From positions 558,001 to 622,000 of the forward strand of contig JAHLTZ010000008.1 in NCBI GenBank assembly GCA_025786725.1: a stretch of DNA of 64,000 bases, written 5' to 3'. Source of the DNA: Syncephalis fuscata (taxonomy: Eukaryota; Zoopagomycota; Zoopagomycetes; Zoopagales; Piptocephalidaceae). The position numbers and the translations under genes are program-made. Positions 46,796 through 58,110 of the stretch are shown here, in pieces. Each line of letters begins with the position of its first letter. The stretch's first letter is position 1. Below the pieces are notes generated by a model. The model had not been told where the DNA came from, made no database searches, and saw only the letters and a program-made list of their open reading frames with translations.

Positions 46796-49163
46796 ATGTT
46801 ATCAAACTGGAGACATTTTGGTGTGTCCGCCTTTTGTGGATTTGCTTTATTGGCAATTACTTTATGGACCACTACTGCTAAAGCTGACACTGGACTAAGT
46901 ACACCATTGGAAAAAGCTGACACTCTAATACGTCGTCTGTACCGACGGAATAATGATGTGCCAGCCGACCAAACTCAGGACTCCGAAATGGCTACAGGTT
47001 CTGTGACGCATTCGAATAATGGCCAAAAGCTTCACTCAATAGTCCATAATATTCATGGCGTCCCATCTGATGGCCCTGGTGGTGACCCATCTGCAGTAAA
47101 GTCTACCACAGATCCAATGGCCGGCGTTCAAGCTGCACCCTCGAATGCCGAGCATCAAGTGGCTCATGAGAACCCGAATGCTCACAAGCCCTGGCTACTA
47201 TTCCATTTGGGAGAAGGTGCTGAACGTATGAATGGTGCTAATACTTTAAACAATGGTGAAGCTCAAGCAATGAATAGTGAAAACAATGGCTTGCCTGAAG
47301 ACGAGAGTCTAGCACTAGATAGTGAAGGCATGTGGTTTGTTATGGTAGCACTTATTACAGGTGGCCTCAATTTATCGAGCTGTATCTATATCATGGTTAA
47401 AACCTGGCCTGATAGCAGTAGTGATTCCCCTTCACAACATCCAAAACACGGTAATGGCGCTATCGGCATAGATGACGATGACCATAGCAAAGGCAAAAAT
47501 AATCAAAATGAACAGGATTGCTATGAACAAAACAAAAGTATCGAGCATGAAACAAATGCGGCCTCATTCAGCAATGTAGTGTCATTCCCAACTCCCCTTC
47601 AGCCCAGTGGTAAACCCAAAAGATTAAATTTCAATGCTGTATTATCTACATCAGCCCCTAACCTTTCGTCATCACGATATGACGACGCATCAGGTATTAG
47701 CACCACTTGTAGCGAGGGCGCTGTTTTACACCAGCGACACTCACTTGCTCGACAAATGAAGCGCAGTTCTACGCTTAACGCTGCTAAGGATGCGGCAATA
47801 AAAATCAAAAGTGTGGCAAGTCGAGGTCCGTGGCGCTGGTCGGCGGCCGCTTGGAATTTGGAAGCTTATGCCGAGTCAGAGTATAGCAATTCACGCACTT
47901 CACTTGTTACCATTAATAGTGTAGAAAGTAGCAATACACTAAGTGCTGCCGATAACCAAAACAACAATGGATTTTCCAACATACCATTATCATCAGACAC
48001 CAAACCAACAAATGCTGGACATTTGTCACGGGACCATTCAACACCATCATTAAAAGATGAAACGTCTCGTAAACACGAAGTAGCACAACATCATCGTCGC
48101 CATCACCACCATTCTAAACATAAACATGTGGCATCGCGCCATCGTTTTGCTCTATATACGACAACTACGGATTTAGCAATTACTGCTATAGTTACAGGCG
48201 GTGCCCTTTACGCATCTATTCGCGGTGAGTTGCCATCCGATGGATGGTGCCGTGCATTGGGACTGGCCAACTACGCTTTAATTGCTATGGATTTGGCATT
48301 AGTAGCATTTGAATCCATTTTATTTTGGTCTGCCGTTTCACAGCTGGCCTTACCATTGACCCACTATCACTCCATGCAACATAAGCACGGTCTAAGTATG
48401 ACTGAATCGACTGCTGCACATCACTCTTTACAAGAACTAGACCATGGTAGCTCCCGTAGTCTAGGTCGCTATCATTGGAAATTATGGTTGGCGTGTACCG
48501 TAGCACCATGGGTACTCTCCTTATCGCTTCTTCCCGCACATGGATTTGGTTGGGATCGCTACTGGTAAGTAGTAGTACGACATTGAAGGGCAAAGTCATT
48601 ATTGGCTAACAATAATTTATTTTTATTTAAATTATAGGTGCTTCGTGTACAACTATTCGGCTGGAGGAAAAGGGGCACTGGCCTTTATGGTGTTACTACA
48701 TTACACTGTACTACTGATTGTCTCACTATGTTATATTCCAGTACTACGTGCTACTCGCCAGCTACCACATTTATCAGAATCAACAACGGCAACAACGACC
48801 GCACTACCCCAAATGTCACAGTCGGAGAATACGGGCTCTCAACATCGCTCACAAACATTGGCCAAATTAAACGCCGCTTCATCTAATTTATCTACAACAA
48901 CACTTAGCCATTCCGACGAATTACTACAGCATCGACGACTAGCACACCACCGACATGTTGTCGAAGGTGCTGGTATTACCTTGACTCATTTATTGCTTCA
49001 AGTCGTGCACTACACACCAGGCACGCTTCATGTAGCAGCCCAGTTCTTTGACTATGAGGACTTGTGGATCTATATTGTTGCCGTTGCATTTACACAGTCT
49101 GGTGCACTAATGCACGCCTTGGTTATTGGGTGGTCTGAATGGCGTGAACGACGTAACTCATAG
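46796..49163 (+). CDS. seven-TM receptor-like protein, tandem copy 1
   Basis: Predicted 764-aa polytopic membrane protein with GPCR-like layout. Exons 46796-48564 and 48638-49163. Signal peptide-like residues 10-30; extracellular N-terminus to ~177; TM1 178-201; a ~250-residue first cytoplasmic loop rich in Ser/Asn with a His cluster (HHRRHHHHSKHKH); TM2 450-472; TM3 484-512; TM4 562-580; TM5 601-626; then TM6 and TM7 with motif HYTPGTLH between loop and TM6. Cys485 at the head of TM3 (DGWCRALG) and Cys591 in the TM4-TM5 loop (RYWCFVY) are positioned like the canonical GPCR disulfide. Paralogous to 50401 over all TMs (FALYTTTTDL versus FFTTTTDLFV). Family not recognised; ligand unknown. Confidence 0.75.
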
Positions 49164-50400
49164 CCAATTCAATTATATACATATATATTTATAAATCTAC
49201 TTTGTATTTGTTTTACAAATCAATAAACCAAGTTTAAGCATAATTTAATGCTTTTTTTATTTATTGTATATCTCCTTGGCAAATCAAACACCAATCCTTG
49301 TAGCCAGTATGCCACATGTGAATATTGATTTAAGCATTTAATAAAATCAGCTATCAGTGTTTGAAATATCCTTGCTACATTACATGAAACATATTGGTTT
49401 CGTCTTTTACAAACGCATCCGTGATTAGCCGGTAGACTTTCATGGTAAAACTAGTTATTTGCAACCTCGCAAACCTCAACACGAAAATGACTTGTCCGCT
49501 TTTTTTTTGTTTCATCTATTGTTAGTAATATTTTAACCTGTTTCAATTTGGTAATGGCAAACACCGCTAACGTTGAACTCGCGCCAATTAAACCGCACAA
49601 GCCCTTATTTTGGCCAACGATTTACATAAAAGGTTTAACTAATCAGTCAAATTCAGATTGCCATAAATGGGATGCTCAATTGGTATACAAATTGCTCGCT
49701 TATTCACTTGTTCGCCCACCACCTATTTTTCAACGCTCTACACTTTGTCTTTGGTTCGTTATTTCTTGGGGCGACTGGTTGGTTATCCGTTATCACTCCA
49801 TCTAGTATTCATTCCGGCATATTGAGTTTTGGTATGTAGAGCAATCAACTAATGAACATGTCGTTTTGTTTAATCGCGTTACACGACGATGTGCTAATAA
49901 CCTTATTACCATTAATCAAATAATAGAAGTTTCCATTGACATTCTACATCAAGCAGCAGCATTAGTTAGTTTAGCCGTCTCGCAAACAAGATTCTGGTCC
50001 ATTGTTTCTCTTTTCCTGTTGATCGGGTAGTAGCACGTTTCTTTCATTGTTTTATTGTTATTTCAGTATACTGAGCTGAAACCTACTGTAACAGTGTTAC
50101 GGCTTGCTAATTATATACTTTTGCATTGTTCTGTTCTCAACATATATAAGTTGCTTTTATTGCCGCATTGCTTTCTTGTGCTAGCTTCATTACATTTCCT
50201 TCTTCACGTCATTCACCTTTCCTAGATTGCTACCATCCAAATCTGCTGGTCAGATATAACGTACAAATTCAAACGAACATTGTGTCGAGTTATACGCCCT
50301 ATCATCATCATTATCGCCATCTTTCATTCATCTTTCATTCATTCCAATTTGAACGTAAACACACACATACACTGATACGTATACGCATCATTGCGTAAAA
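49164..50400. other. inter-receptor spacer
   Basis: Contains the broken reading frame 49554-50030 and, from 50140, pyrimidine-rich sequence forming the promoter of the second receptor, including repeated CATCTTTCATTCAT units near 50320-50340. Confidence 0.5.
49554..50030 (+). pseudogene. long frame interrupted by a single in-frame TAG
   Basis: Starting at the ATG at 49554, the frame reads 83 codons to TAG at 49803-49805, then continues in the same frame a further 74 codons to TAG at 50028-50030. There are no splice signals in between. In this AT-rich context ~157 codons with only one stop is unlikely by chance. Segments include NVELAPIKPHKPLFWPTIYI, RPPPIFQRSTLCLWF and, after the stop, RHIEFWYVEQSTNEHVVLFN and VSIDILHQAAALVSLAVS. 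I do not recognise the protein. It may be a gene with a nonsense mutation, a sequencing substitution, stop-codon readthrough, or chance. Confidence 0.35.
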
Positions 50401-52446
50401 ATGAAATTCACAACACGATTGCTATGTACGCTCGTCACGTTAACATTAACAACCAACAGTTTATTCCTTAGCAGGGCAGCTGGTCTTCCCTCAGGAGTAT
50501 CCGACTTTGTGTTGTCTCAAGATGAAACGACCATTACAAGCACACCCACACCATTGTCTACGACAAAAACCGCCGCATTAGAGCTTCAAACAGAAGCACA
50601 GTCATTCAATTATGAAGTAACAGCAGGAAATACGACAAACAAACCAATTTTATACAAACGAAATGATTCAAAGTCCAATGGTGACACAAAAATACCAAAC
50701 ATTATCAATAACGAACAAACACCATCAAAAACAAATATGCAATCAAGTAAAAAAGCACACACAACAGCTGTTATGGCCCATATGGCTTCCAGTAAGGGTG
50801 GCGATGACGAAGTACACCATCTAGTCTTCGATCCTAATGACATTTGGTCTCAAATATTCTTTGCCGTTGTGGCCATCACTGGTGCATTAAACATTGCCGC
50901 CAGCTTTTACATTATCAAACATACACATCCATTGAAGAGAACAAAAAAGACAGCGGTATCAGAAAAGCGCCAAACAATGTTTCAATCCGCCGCCAGTACC
51001 GTTCGCCGCACCATGGCCAACATCCCCGCTCCATGGGTGCTCGAACAACAATTCCACGCCGGCCGACTAACGAAGCAGGAACGCGAAGAAGTGCGTCGTC
51101 ATGAGGACCATAAGCTGGCCTTTTTCACAACAACTACCGATTTGTTTGTGACCATTCTTGTGACGACCAGCATTTGCTACAGCTTTTTTACCGATGTCCT
51201 TGTCGATGGTCTACCTTGTGAGATTATCGGCTTTGCCGTCTTTGCTCTACTCCTTATGGACATCACGTTAGTGATGTTTGAATGTATTGTGATGTGGATG
51301 TCTTTCAGTCAGCCCCGTACCAATGTACCGCAGCGAACAACGCTTCAATCATGTAGCCGCTGGATATTGTTTGTTATGGTGCCATGGGTTCTTGCCGCCA
51401 TCCTATTCCCATTCGAGGCGTTTGGCCAGGATGAGTTCTGGTGCTTTGCCCAAGTGGGTCACAAGTCGGGTAAATTTGCTCTAGCCGTCACCGTTCTTTT
51501 CCACTACACTATTCTGCTTATTGTGCTTATGTGCTTTATTCCTATAATGCGCGTATCACGCCATCAACGAAAGTATGGCTCAGAAGCTGGAAAGACCACG
51601 CTATCGTCACATGAAGTCGCATCAAATCAAAGTAATGCGAAGCATATGCTGGTTCATATTCTTCACTATACACCTGGTACACTACATTCGATCGCCACTC
51701 TGTGTGGTGCCACGACCGCTTGGCTGTTCATTGTTGGTGTTGCTTTCGTCCAGTTGGGTGCAGTGATGCATGCTGTTCTTATTTGGTCCCACGAACGTCA
51801 TCGTCGTGTTGCTCGTGAGCGCCGTAACACCGATGATAGTTGGGCCAACTTGACAATGAACCGAACACTTACAAACAACAGTCAAATGACCATGAGCCGA
51901 TCCGCCACAATTGATAGTCAACGAACGATAGTTTCGAATAAGGGCTACAATCTAAGCTCAATGAAGGAGCTGTCGAGCCACAGAGCCAATGCAGTACTAC
52001 CCGCCCATTTGGTGACCAATAAGCCAATGGTTCACTTCAAAGCACCCAGTGCTGTTGCCAAACGGCCATCATTAAACCGAGAGATTGTACACAAAAAGTT
52101 GTCCACCGATAATACTAATGAGCCCTCTATCAATCGTGCTACAACTTATGATGTCGAAGACTATTCTCAGTTCCTAGATGACTATGTATCCATTGCTGAC
52201 GACAATTGTCACTCGGAACGTACATCTATAGTATCTGAAGCACCAGCACAACAGCCACAACAACAAGAACCCATATTATCGTCTATCCAGAATGATTCAA
52301 GATATACTTTTATTCCACCAAGAAACTCCAAGAAGAAGCAGCGCCCAGTTTTTACCGAGGAACCGCTTCCTATGGATTCCAACGATAGTATGCATGCACC
52401 AACGCATTCTCAGTTACAAAATAACACATCGCGTCATTATCCTTGA
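50401..52446 (+). CDS. seven-TM receptor-like protein, tandem copy 2
   Basis: Intronless 681-aa paralogue of the 46796 gene. Signal peptide 1-27 (RLLCTLVTLTLTTNSLFL); Ser/Thr-rich extracellular region to ~146; TM1 150-173, TM2 240-262, TM3 273-300, TM4 320-338, TM5 358-383, TM6 415-436, TM7 441-463; then a ~215-residue Ser/Asn-rich cytoplasmic tail with many potential phosphorylation sites. Cys273 (TM3 start, LPCEIIG) and Cys348 (FWCFAQ in the TM4-TM5 loop) occupy disulfide positions as in copy 1. The first cytoplasmic loop is ~65 aa against ~250 in copy 1, and the tail is far longer (copy 1 ends soon after TM7), so signalling parts have diverged. Likely plasma membrane receptor; G-protein coupling is inference. 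Confidence 0.75.
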   Translation: MKFTTRLLCTLVTLTLTTNSLFLSRAAGLPSGVSDFVLSQDETTITSTPTPLSTTKTAALELQTEAQSFNYEVTAGNTTNKPILYKRNDSKSNGDTKIPNIINNEQTPSKTNMQSSKKAHTTAVMAHMASSKGGDDEVHHLVFDPNDIWSQIFFAVVAITGALNIAASFYIIKHTHPLKRTKKTAVSEKRQTMFQSAASTVRRTMANIPAPWVLEQQFHAGRLTKQEREEVRRHEDHKLAFFTTTTDLFVTILVTTSICYSFFTDVLVDGLPCEIIGFAVFALLLMDITLVMFECIVMWMSFSQPRTNVPQRTTLQSCSRWILFVMVPWVLAAILFPFEAFGQDEFWCFAQVGHKSGKFALAVTVLFHYTILLIVLMCFIPIMRVSRHQRKYGSEAGKTTLSSHEVASNQSNAKHMLVHILHYTPGTLHSIATLCGATTAWLFIVGVAFVQLGAVMHAVLIWSHERHRRVARERRNTDDSWANLTMNRTLTNNSQMTMSRSATIDSQRTIVSNKGYNLSSMKELSSHRANAVLPAHLVTNKPMVHFKAPSAVAKRPSLNREIVHKKLSTDNTNEPSINRATTYDVEDYSQFLDDYVSIADDNCHSERTSIVSEAPAQQPQQQEPILSSIQNDSRYTFIPPRNSKKKQRPVFTEEPLPMDSNDSMHAPTHSQLQNNTSRHYP

Positions 52447-52873
52447 GATGATTCGCTAGAATATAAGCGAGGTGCAAGAAAATAAGCACTGATAAATTGA
52501 CTCTACCTCAAAACCATCGTGCTAAATTGACAGCGATCAGTTAATGTAATTACTATGTATACCAACTGCTGGATATAACTTATTGCTTAATGTCACAATG
52601 TTTACTTTTCATTTCTATATATAAATTGGTTTTTAAATGCAAACTTGTACCATCTGTATTAACTATTTTATTACAAAAACATTTGATTTATACTGATAGG
52701 CACACTAAATCATTATACGACTGGTTAAATCATATACATTCAAACTGATAAAATGACATCTGATTTATTGCTGTCCAATGATGATCGTCTATAAATAAGT
52801 GTAGTGGATACACCGAATTATAGCCATCATCGACTCAAATCGCAGACATGTAAACGTGATGTACTATGCGGAT
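52447..52873. other. convergent 3' intergenic region
   Basis: 3' flanks of receptor copy 2 and the Yet/BAP31-like gene. No gene seen. Confidence 0.5.
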
Positions 52874-53792
52874 TTACTCGATTTTCTTTGCCTTTTTATC
52901 TATGACAACGGGTGTCTTATAACCATAAATTTATATTAATATTACAGGCACATTTAAATAAAATATATAGTAGAACATACCGACACTTCGGCCATGGTCG
53001 ACAAGTCCAAAATCATAACGTGGGTGCGGGTAAGAATGCTGCAAACGGCCAATATCATTAAATAGCACTAATAGATGAAGCAATAGCAACTTACAAAGAC
53101 ATAAACAGAGTAAAGCCGGTCAAATAACTATAGGCCAATGTTATTAATATTCTATTGTGATCAAGTAACAATAGTTATATTGCACCGATTACTTACACGT
53201 TACGCTGAGCATAAAACTTGTTGGCGTGCATAGATGCTATGGCACTGGCATCAGTCTTCATGTCTGCACCTAGTTTCTCTGCCTCGTTTGATAGTGAAAT
53301 CATTCGGTTTACTGCATCTAAAGTTGTGTTGTTGTTAATACAATGGAAAATGATTATATACAAATCAGCTTACCGACAAACAGAATCATCACGCCACTAT
53401 AGCCAATATCAAATAAATAAATAAAATTACTATTTGATATTATATTACTTACACCAAAGCGATTTTTATGCCATGCACTAAATGTGCTACCTAAATGCCC
53501 AGATTGTCGTAGATTGTTAAAAATAGGCTGACAAGTACTGTTTTTACTTACCGTCCGCGAAGTTGAGACAAATCTCAGCGTCTTGACTCGCCAGGCATTA
53601 GGCAGTGGTAGCTGTAGAGTACTGTTAGTCAAGATCAACAATAGTATAGCGTCGCTTTTACTTACCGTGAGCAGAAGAAAGAATACCATCTAGTCAAGCA
53701 AGCGGCATGATTAATGCTATTTGTAGTATTGCTTATTGTCCTCCTACCTCGGTCACTAGCATACCGAATACTAATGTATAGTGAAGTGCCAT
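52874..53792 (-). CDS. BAP31/Yet-like ER membrane protein (short)
   Basis: ER-resident BAP31/Yet1-Yet3 family protein, associated with translocon and cargo sorting. Nine tiny exons: 53748-53792, 53666-53689, 53552-53611, 53453-53490, 53374-53396, 53197-53317, 53095-53127, 52981-53038 and 52874-52915. They assemble to 147 aa with every phase consistent. Conserved pieces: MALHYTLVFGMLVTEMVFF (TM1), LPLPNAWRVKTLRFVSTS, VAHLVHGIKIALVGVMILF (TM2), then RNVYLTGFTLFMSFILTR (TM3). The protein stops soon after TM3 with KKAKKIE, so the usual long coiled-coil tail of BAP31 is missing, but the last four residues KKIE fit the KKXX ER-retrieval signal. A tail-less form is typical of some fungal Yet proteins. 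Confidence 0.85.
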
Positions 53793-54793
53793 GGTTAATT
53801 GTTTTGTGTGATTGCTTGTAGCAAGTTCAAAAGAATAAAACTGGAAAAGATACTATTTGATGAAGACGACTAATAAAAACGGCTATATTGTTAGTTCTGA
53901 GACTTTGAATCAGCAATAGATAAGTAATGACGTATACAATTGAAACATATAATGAATCACTCATTTTTATATATTATCACATGTAATATTGAAACCATAT
54001 GCCGAGATGTTTTAATGGCTATTTCGTCAGTGTGTTATTATTTACATTAAAAAGTGTTTAATATTTGAATTCAATGGATTCTATTATTATATTCTAATTT
54101 AAATGTAATGAGACTATGATACTTGGTTTGAAATTACATTTTGGTATATGTATCTAATAAATTGAAATATTAACAAATTGAGACTCATACTGGACTAAAT
54201 TTTGTTTGGTGAACATATCACAACGTAATTTATTATTTGGTAATATATTGTCGTGCATCGATATGTATTGGTAACTGATTGCCGCAGATTGTAGCGGAGC
54301 TCCAATATATATATTGTACTAATTGACCTTTAATAGCCATTAGAAATAACAATAGTACATTTTATAATGATCATGTGTAATAAAAATAATAAATAGCGCA
54401 ATCTAAAATACTATATTGCAAATTAATGGCGAATTTACTTGCATTATAGCTCCAACAAAGCTATTGATAAATTTTTGTTGTACATTCATTCAATTATACC
54501 ATTTTATTCTGTAACAATTACACACTACTTATAACCATAGTTTGCAATAATAATAATAATAATTTTACTTTAAACTTAAATGGTTACGAAAAATATACAA
54601 TTGAACTTAAAAATTAAATTTAAATGTAGATACTTTTTATGACAATTTGAATATTCGAAATACGTAATATAAAATTATTTATTACTTTGTATTAAATAAT
54701 GGATTTATTTCAAAATTATTGCAAGTTTGGGCTATTGGTTATGACAATAGCAATAATACTTGTTTGTATTTGGTTAATCCAAAGTTGATTATG
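53793..54793. other. AT-rich intergenic region
   Basis: About 1 kb of AT-rich sequence. No gene, repeat or RNA feature recognised. Confidence 0.5.
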
Positions 54794-56386
54794 TTATAGC
54801 ATAGCAAAAATAGAGACTATGACCGTGGTCCACAACAGGACGGACAATGATGTGTTACCGAGTGTACTTGAAACGCTATTAGTAGCGTTCATTTCCATAG
54901 CAATAGGAGCTGGATTCTTATTGACCTTATAACCAAGAGTCTCTAGTATAGCCAGCAGCTTGGGTCCCATTGGACCACCGGCATAATTGCCAGTATCGGC
55001 CACATCATCTTTAAGCAAAGTACCTGCATCTTGCAAGTAACGCATTAGAAAATCGGCTGATTTCGAATAAGTTGGATAGGAAACGTGGGCGATCGATGAC
55101 TCTGGAGAAAAGCCAGTAGGAAGGTTAGTCTCAAGTACAATAACATCTTCCTTGGTCTTGCCGTTTTTAGGCATAAATCCAATCTTGCCAGCTGTAGTAG
55201 AGATATTAAGCATATATTGAGCCATTGCGTATTCAGGCGAGCGTGTTAGCGTGTCGATAAATTCAAACTGGCTACTGTATATAGTGCCAACACCATGATT
55301 AAATCCGTTTAAAGCCTTGGTAATTTTAGGGATTGTTGACAAACTAGGAAGTTCAACCAAATAGCGATCAAAAGCATTCTCAAAAAATCCGCTAAACTGG
55401 AACTGTGCCGAGGGATCATTAATTGAATTGGCCGGCAATGGATTGGGTGTTAACGCTGTTATTTGCTCGTTGACATAATCTTTCCAGCTTGTGGTAAATC
55501 CCAAGCCATGAATCAGCTCATGAACAGCAACAAAAAGAAAATCAGATTGTTTTCCTTTAATTTGGCCATCACCATCAAACCAGAAGTTGGCATCTGAATT
55601 GAATTCAGCCACAATATCGTATTTATCGTAGGCTGGATGAGTTTGTGAGGGAAGCTGTTTGATCAATGACTGCGGATATACACGTGAAATACCATCACTA
55701 TCTTTTATAATCATGGTTCGTGCGGGTGCTGCTTTGCCTATAACGCGACCATTTGCTATCAGTAACATTGACTACACTCTTTGTAATGATAGCAACTTAC
55801 CCAAAGGCTGTTTACCATCCTTAATACAATGGTTGATTCGTTTACAAAAGTTAAAAATGGTTGCATTGACAACAAGTGGCGCATCCAAAATAAGAACATT
55901 GCTAATAATACGAGACGCCATATTAAACGCCTTTTTAGCTTTGTCGCAAATATTATTGCTATTGTCGTCAAGACAGTTCATTTCAACGGTAAAAGAAGGC
56001 TTTGCGGCAGCACCATCGGCCGATCTAAGAAATTTGCCACCGATTGCTTTAGGCACAAACACAGTTTTTTCTTCTTTACATGGTACCATAACACGTTCTA
56101 TAGATTCAGAAGATGTACCAGGCCCAAGACAGATTGCACCCTGTTTTAAAATAGAGAATAAAGATGGCTGTTGAGGCACTGCAGAAGTGGTTGTTGTGTT
56201 GGTATCTGCCTTTTGCACTTCTGGCTTCTTAATGCCATAGTAGACACCAAGACGGCGAACGGTACCGCATGATTCCCAGGAAATAGCCTCGTTGGCCTGT
56301 GTCACAGACACAGTACTTGAACTGAGTAAACAAATTAGCAGGAGAAGCAATGTCATTGTAAAAGGCACTGAAATCAATCGTGCCAT
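54794..56386 (-). CDS. secreted zinc metalloprotease, likely GPI-anchored
   Basis: Zincin with active-site motif HELIHGLGF at residues ~274-282 (two His zinc ligands and the catalytic Glu). A candidate third ligand is His419 in SSIAHVSYPTYSKSADFLM. Exons 55801-56386 and 54794-55755; total 515 aa from the chosen Met (MARLISVPFTMTLLLLL), which starts directly with a strong signal peptide. The frame is open 54 codons further upstream to 56548, but that extension is low-complexity Ser/Asn and would bury the signal. The Cys-rich N-terminal part (~40-200) resembles a propeptide. The C-terminus has NATNSVSSTLGNTS and a terminal hydrophobic helix (SVLLWTTVIVSIFAML), a standard GPI-attachment signal. 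The exact MEROPS family is not clear to me; it recalls fungal secreted zincins. Likely cell-surface proteolysis. Confidence 0.8.
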
Positions 56387-57374
56387 TTTCGAGTTACGAC
56401 AGCGGTGAGATGATGATGATGATAATGATGATGATGGCCGATTAGAGGTGATACATGTTGTAGTGTTATTATTACTATTCTTAGAAACAAGTCTAGACGA
56501 TGACACTAAGTAAGAGTCGACAAAAGTACGACTCTGCAGTTGGACCATAACGATAGTCGTTTATCGTTGGTAGATTGTGGTATGATCGATAACAAACCTG
56601 TATTTGTTGATAATGTGTTTAATTATTAACAACCACTTGACAGGGAGTCGTCGATACAGTCGCTATTTTCTCTTCACCGTTAAGCGCTGCAATAATGTTA
56701 ATGACTAGCTAAAACACTGGTACTGAAAGAGTGTAATTGTATTGCTATCTAAGCTTTTTGCCATGCACAACACATGAATTCTCTGTACTATTATTACCAG
56801 CGATTGATTAGCAACTATACAGCAAAGACTCAGTAGAAGACGACCTCGTAAACAAAATCACGCGCATACACTTCCAATGGCTATAGAATAATTGTATAAA
56901 GGGCTACACCAGGTAGAATACAGGCAAGTGGCGTAATGACTAAAGAATGCGGGCCTGCCGGTCAGAGAACAGAACAGAAATAAATGAATCGATAATGCCA
57001 AGAAATAGCAAAATGAATGTGGCAAATAAGAAAACAATATAATGGCCAACGGCCAAGTAAATGTTCGTGTAATCAACGCTATCGCAGCTGCTGTGTGATG
57101 TAAAGGAGAGTAAAAAGGATAGAGTGAGTAGGCGGTGAAGTAAAAGTAAGAGAAAGAATGAAAAGTGTACTGGCTAGCAATAAAAATAGGCCAAGTTTAG
57201 CCTGGCAATGATGGTAAGTAATGACGATAAATGAACGAGAGTAGCATTTACAGGAAGCACCTGCAGCCACCTTTACCCACACTTGTTACTTGTTACACAA
57301 TTGCTTTCAGATACACAATTAGCACGGTAAATGTGGCATCGTACCACCATCACTGTATACTATGTTTGATATTG

Positions 57375-57475
57375 TCTGTGTGTGTATGTATGTGTATGTA
57401 TGTGTAATGCGTATACGTGAGTGCGTATATGTGTCTGTGTCTCTCTCTCTGTGTGTGTGTGTGTGTGTGAGTGCG
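57375..57475. repeat. TG-rich microsatellite
   Basis: Interrupted TG/TATG array, including a perfect (GT)9 block at about 57451-57469 and a CT tract at 57440-57450. Confidence 0.85.
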
Positions 57476-57795
57476 TGGCAAGGGAGTGTAAAAAGGTTGC
57501 GCTGTTTGAAAGCATGGATGTGGAATAAATAGAAATAGAAACAAATGCTCCCCTTTGACAAAGAAGGTGAAACACCGCCGCATGCCAGACTGCCTATTTA
57601 TCCATAGTTGTTTTACTATTACTATTCTACTTATCGCTATAATAACAGTATATTTTATGACAATTTACTGCTACTTAATAGTGCTACTATGGTATTAAGT
57701 AGAATATTCCAAGGAAATAGAGGAAAGATGCCAAAGTTTCACTGCTTACCTTGCTTTAGCCAGTATCGTGCTGGTGTCTATCTAATTTACGTACT

Positions 57796-58110
57796 CTAAA
57801 TAAATATATAGGATGGCCAGTGCTTAATAGACGCAATAATACTAGTAGCTATAGTATAGATGTTACTGTTATTACTATTGCTACTACTAATACTGCTGCT
57901 ATTAATACGACTACGATGAAAATGACGCAGTTTGGTATAAAAGCGCCTGTTGGCAGCCAGGTAAAATATAGTGTTGTATAGTGCGTGTATCAATAATCCT
58001 ATCAATATTGTCGAGTCAAACCCGATTAAATTGATAATACGTTGACTGTTTGGCCACTTGATACACGTCGCAGTGACGTAGATATATGCCAATATCTACT
58101 GCTTGGCATA
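57796..58110 (-). pseudogene. possible last exon of a polytopic membrane protein
   Basis: Minus-strand frame of ~100 codons preceded by an acceptor-like GCAGTAG and ending in a stop at 57796. It contains STILIGLLIHALYNTIFYL followed by ANRRFYTKLRHFHRSR, then Ser/Asn repeats. A hydrophobic helix followed by a basic patch and a polar tail is reminiscent of a TM7 and cytoplasmic tail. Candidate upstream exons (for example RRRLLVVAHLQSLLLLWPFY near 58250) do not splice convincingly. Could be a decayed gene or chance AT-rich hydrophobic translation. Confidence 0.2.

Noticed and set aside
56387-56548. N-terminal extension of the metalloprotease from 56548
   Set aside because: The 54-residue extension is low-complexity Ser/Asn and would place the signal peptide internally; Met at 56386 begins a standard signal peptide.
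57319-57583. Frames rich in THTHT/HIHTHTYT
   Set aside because: Translations of the TG microsatellite in three frames.
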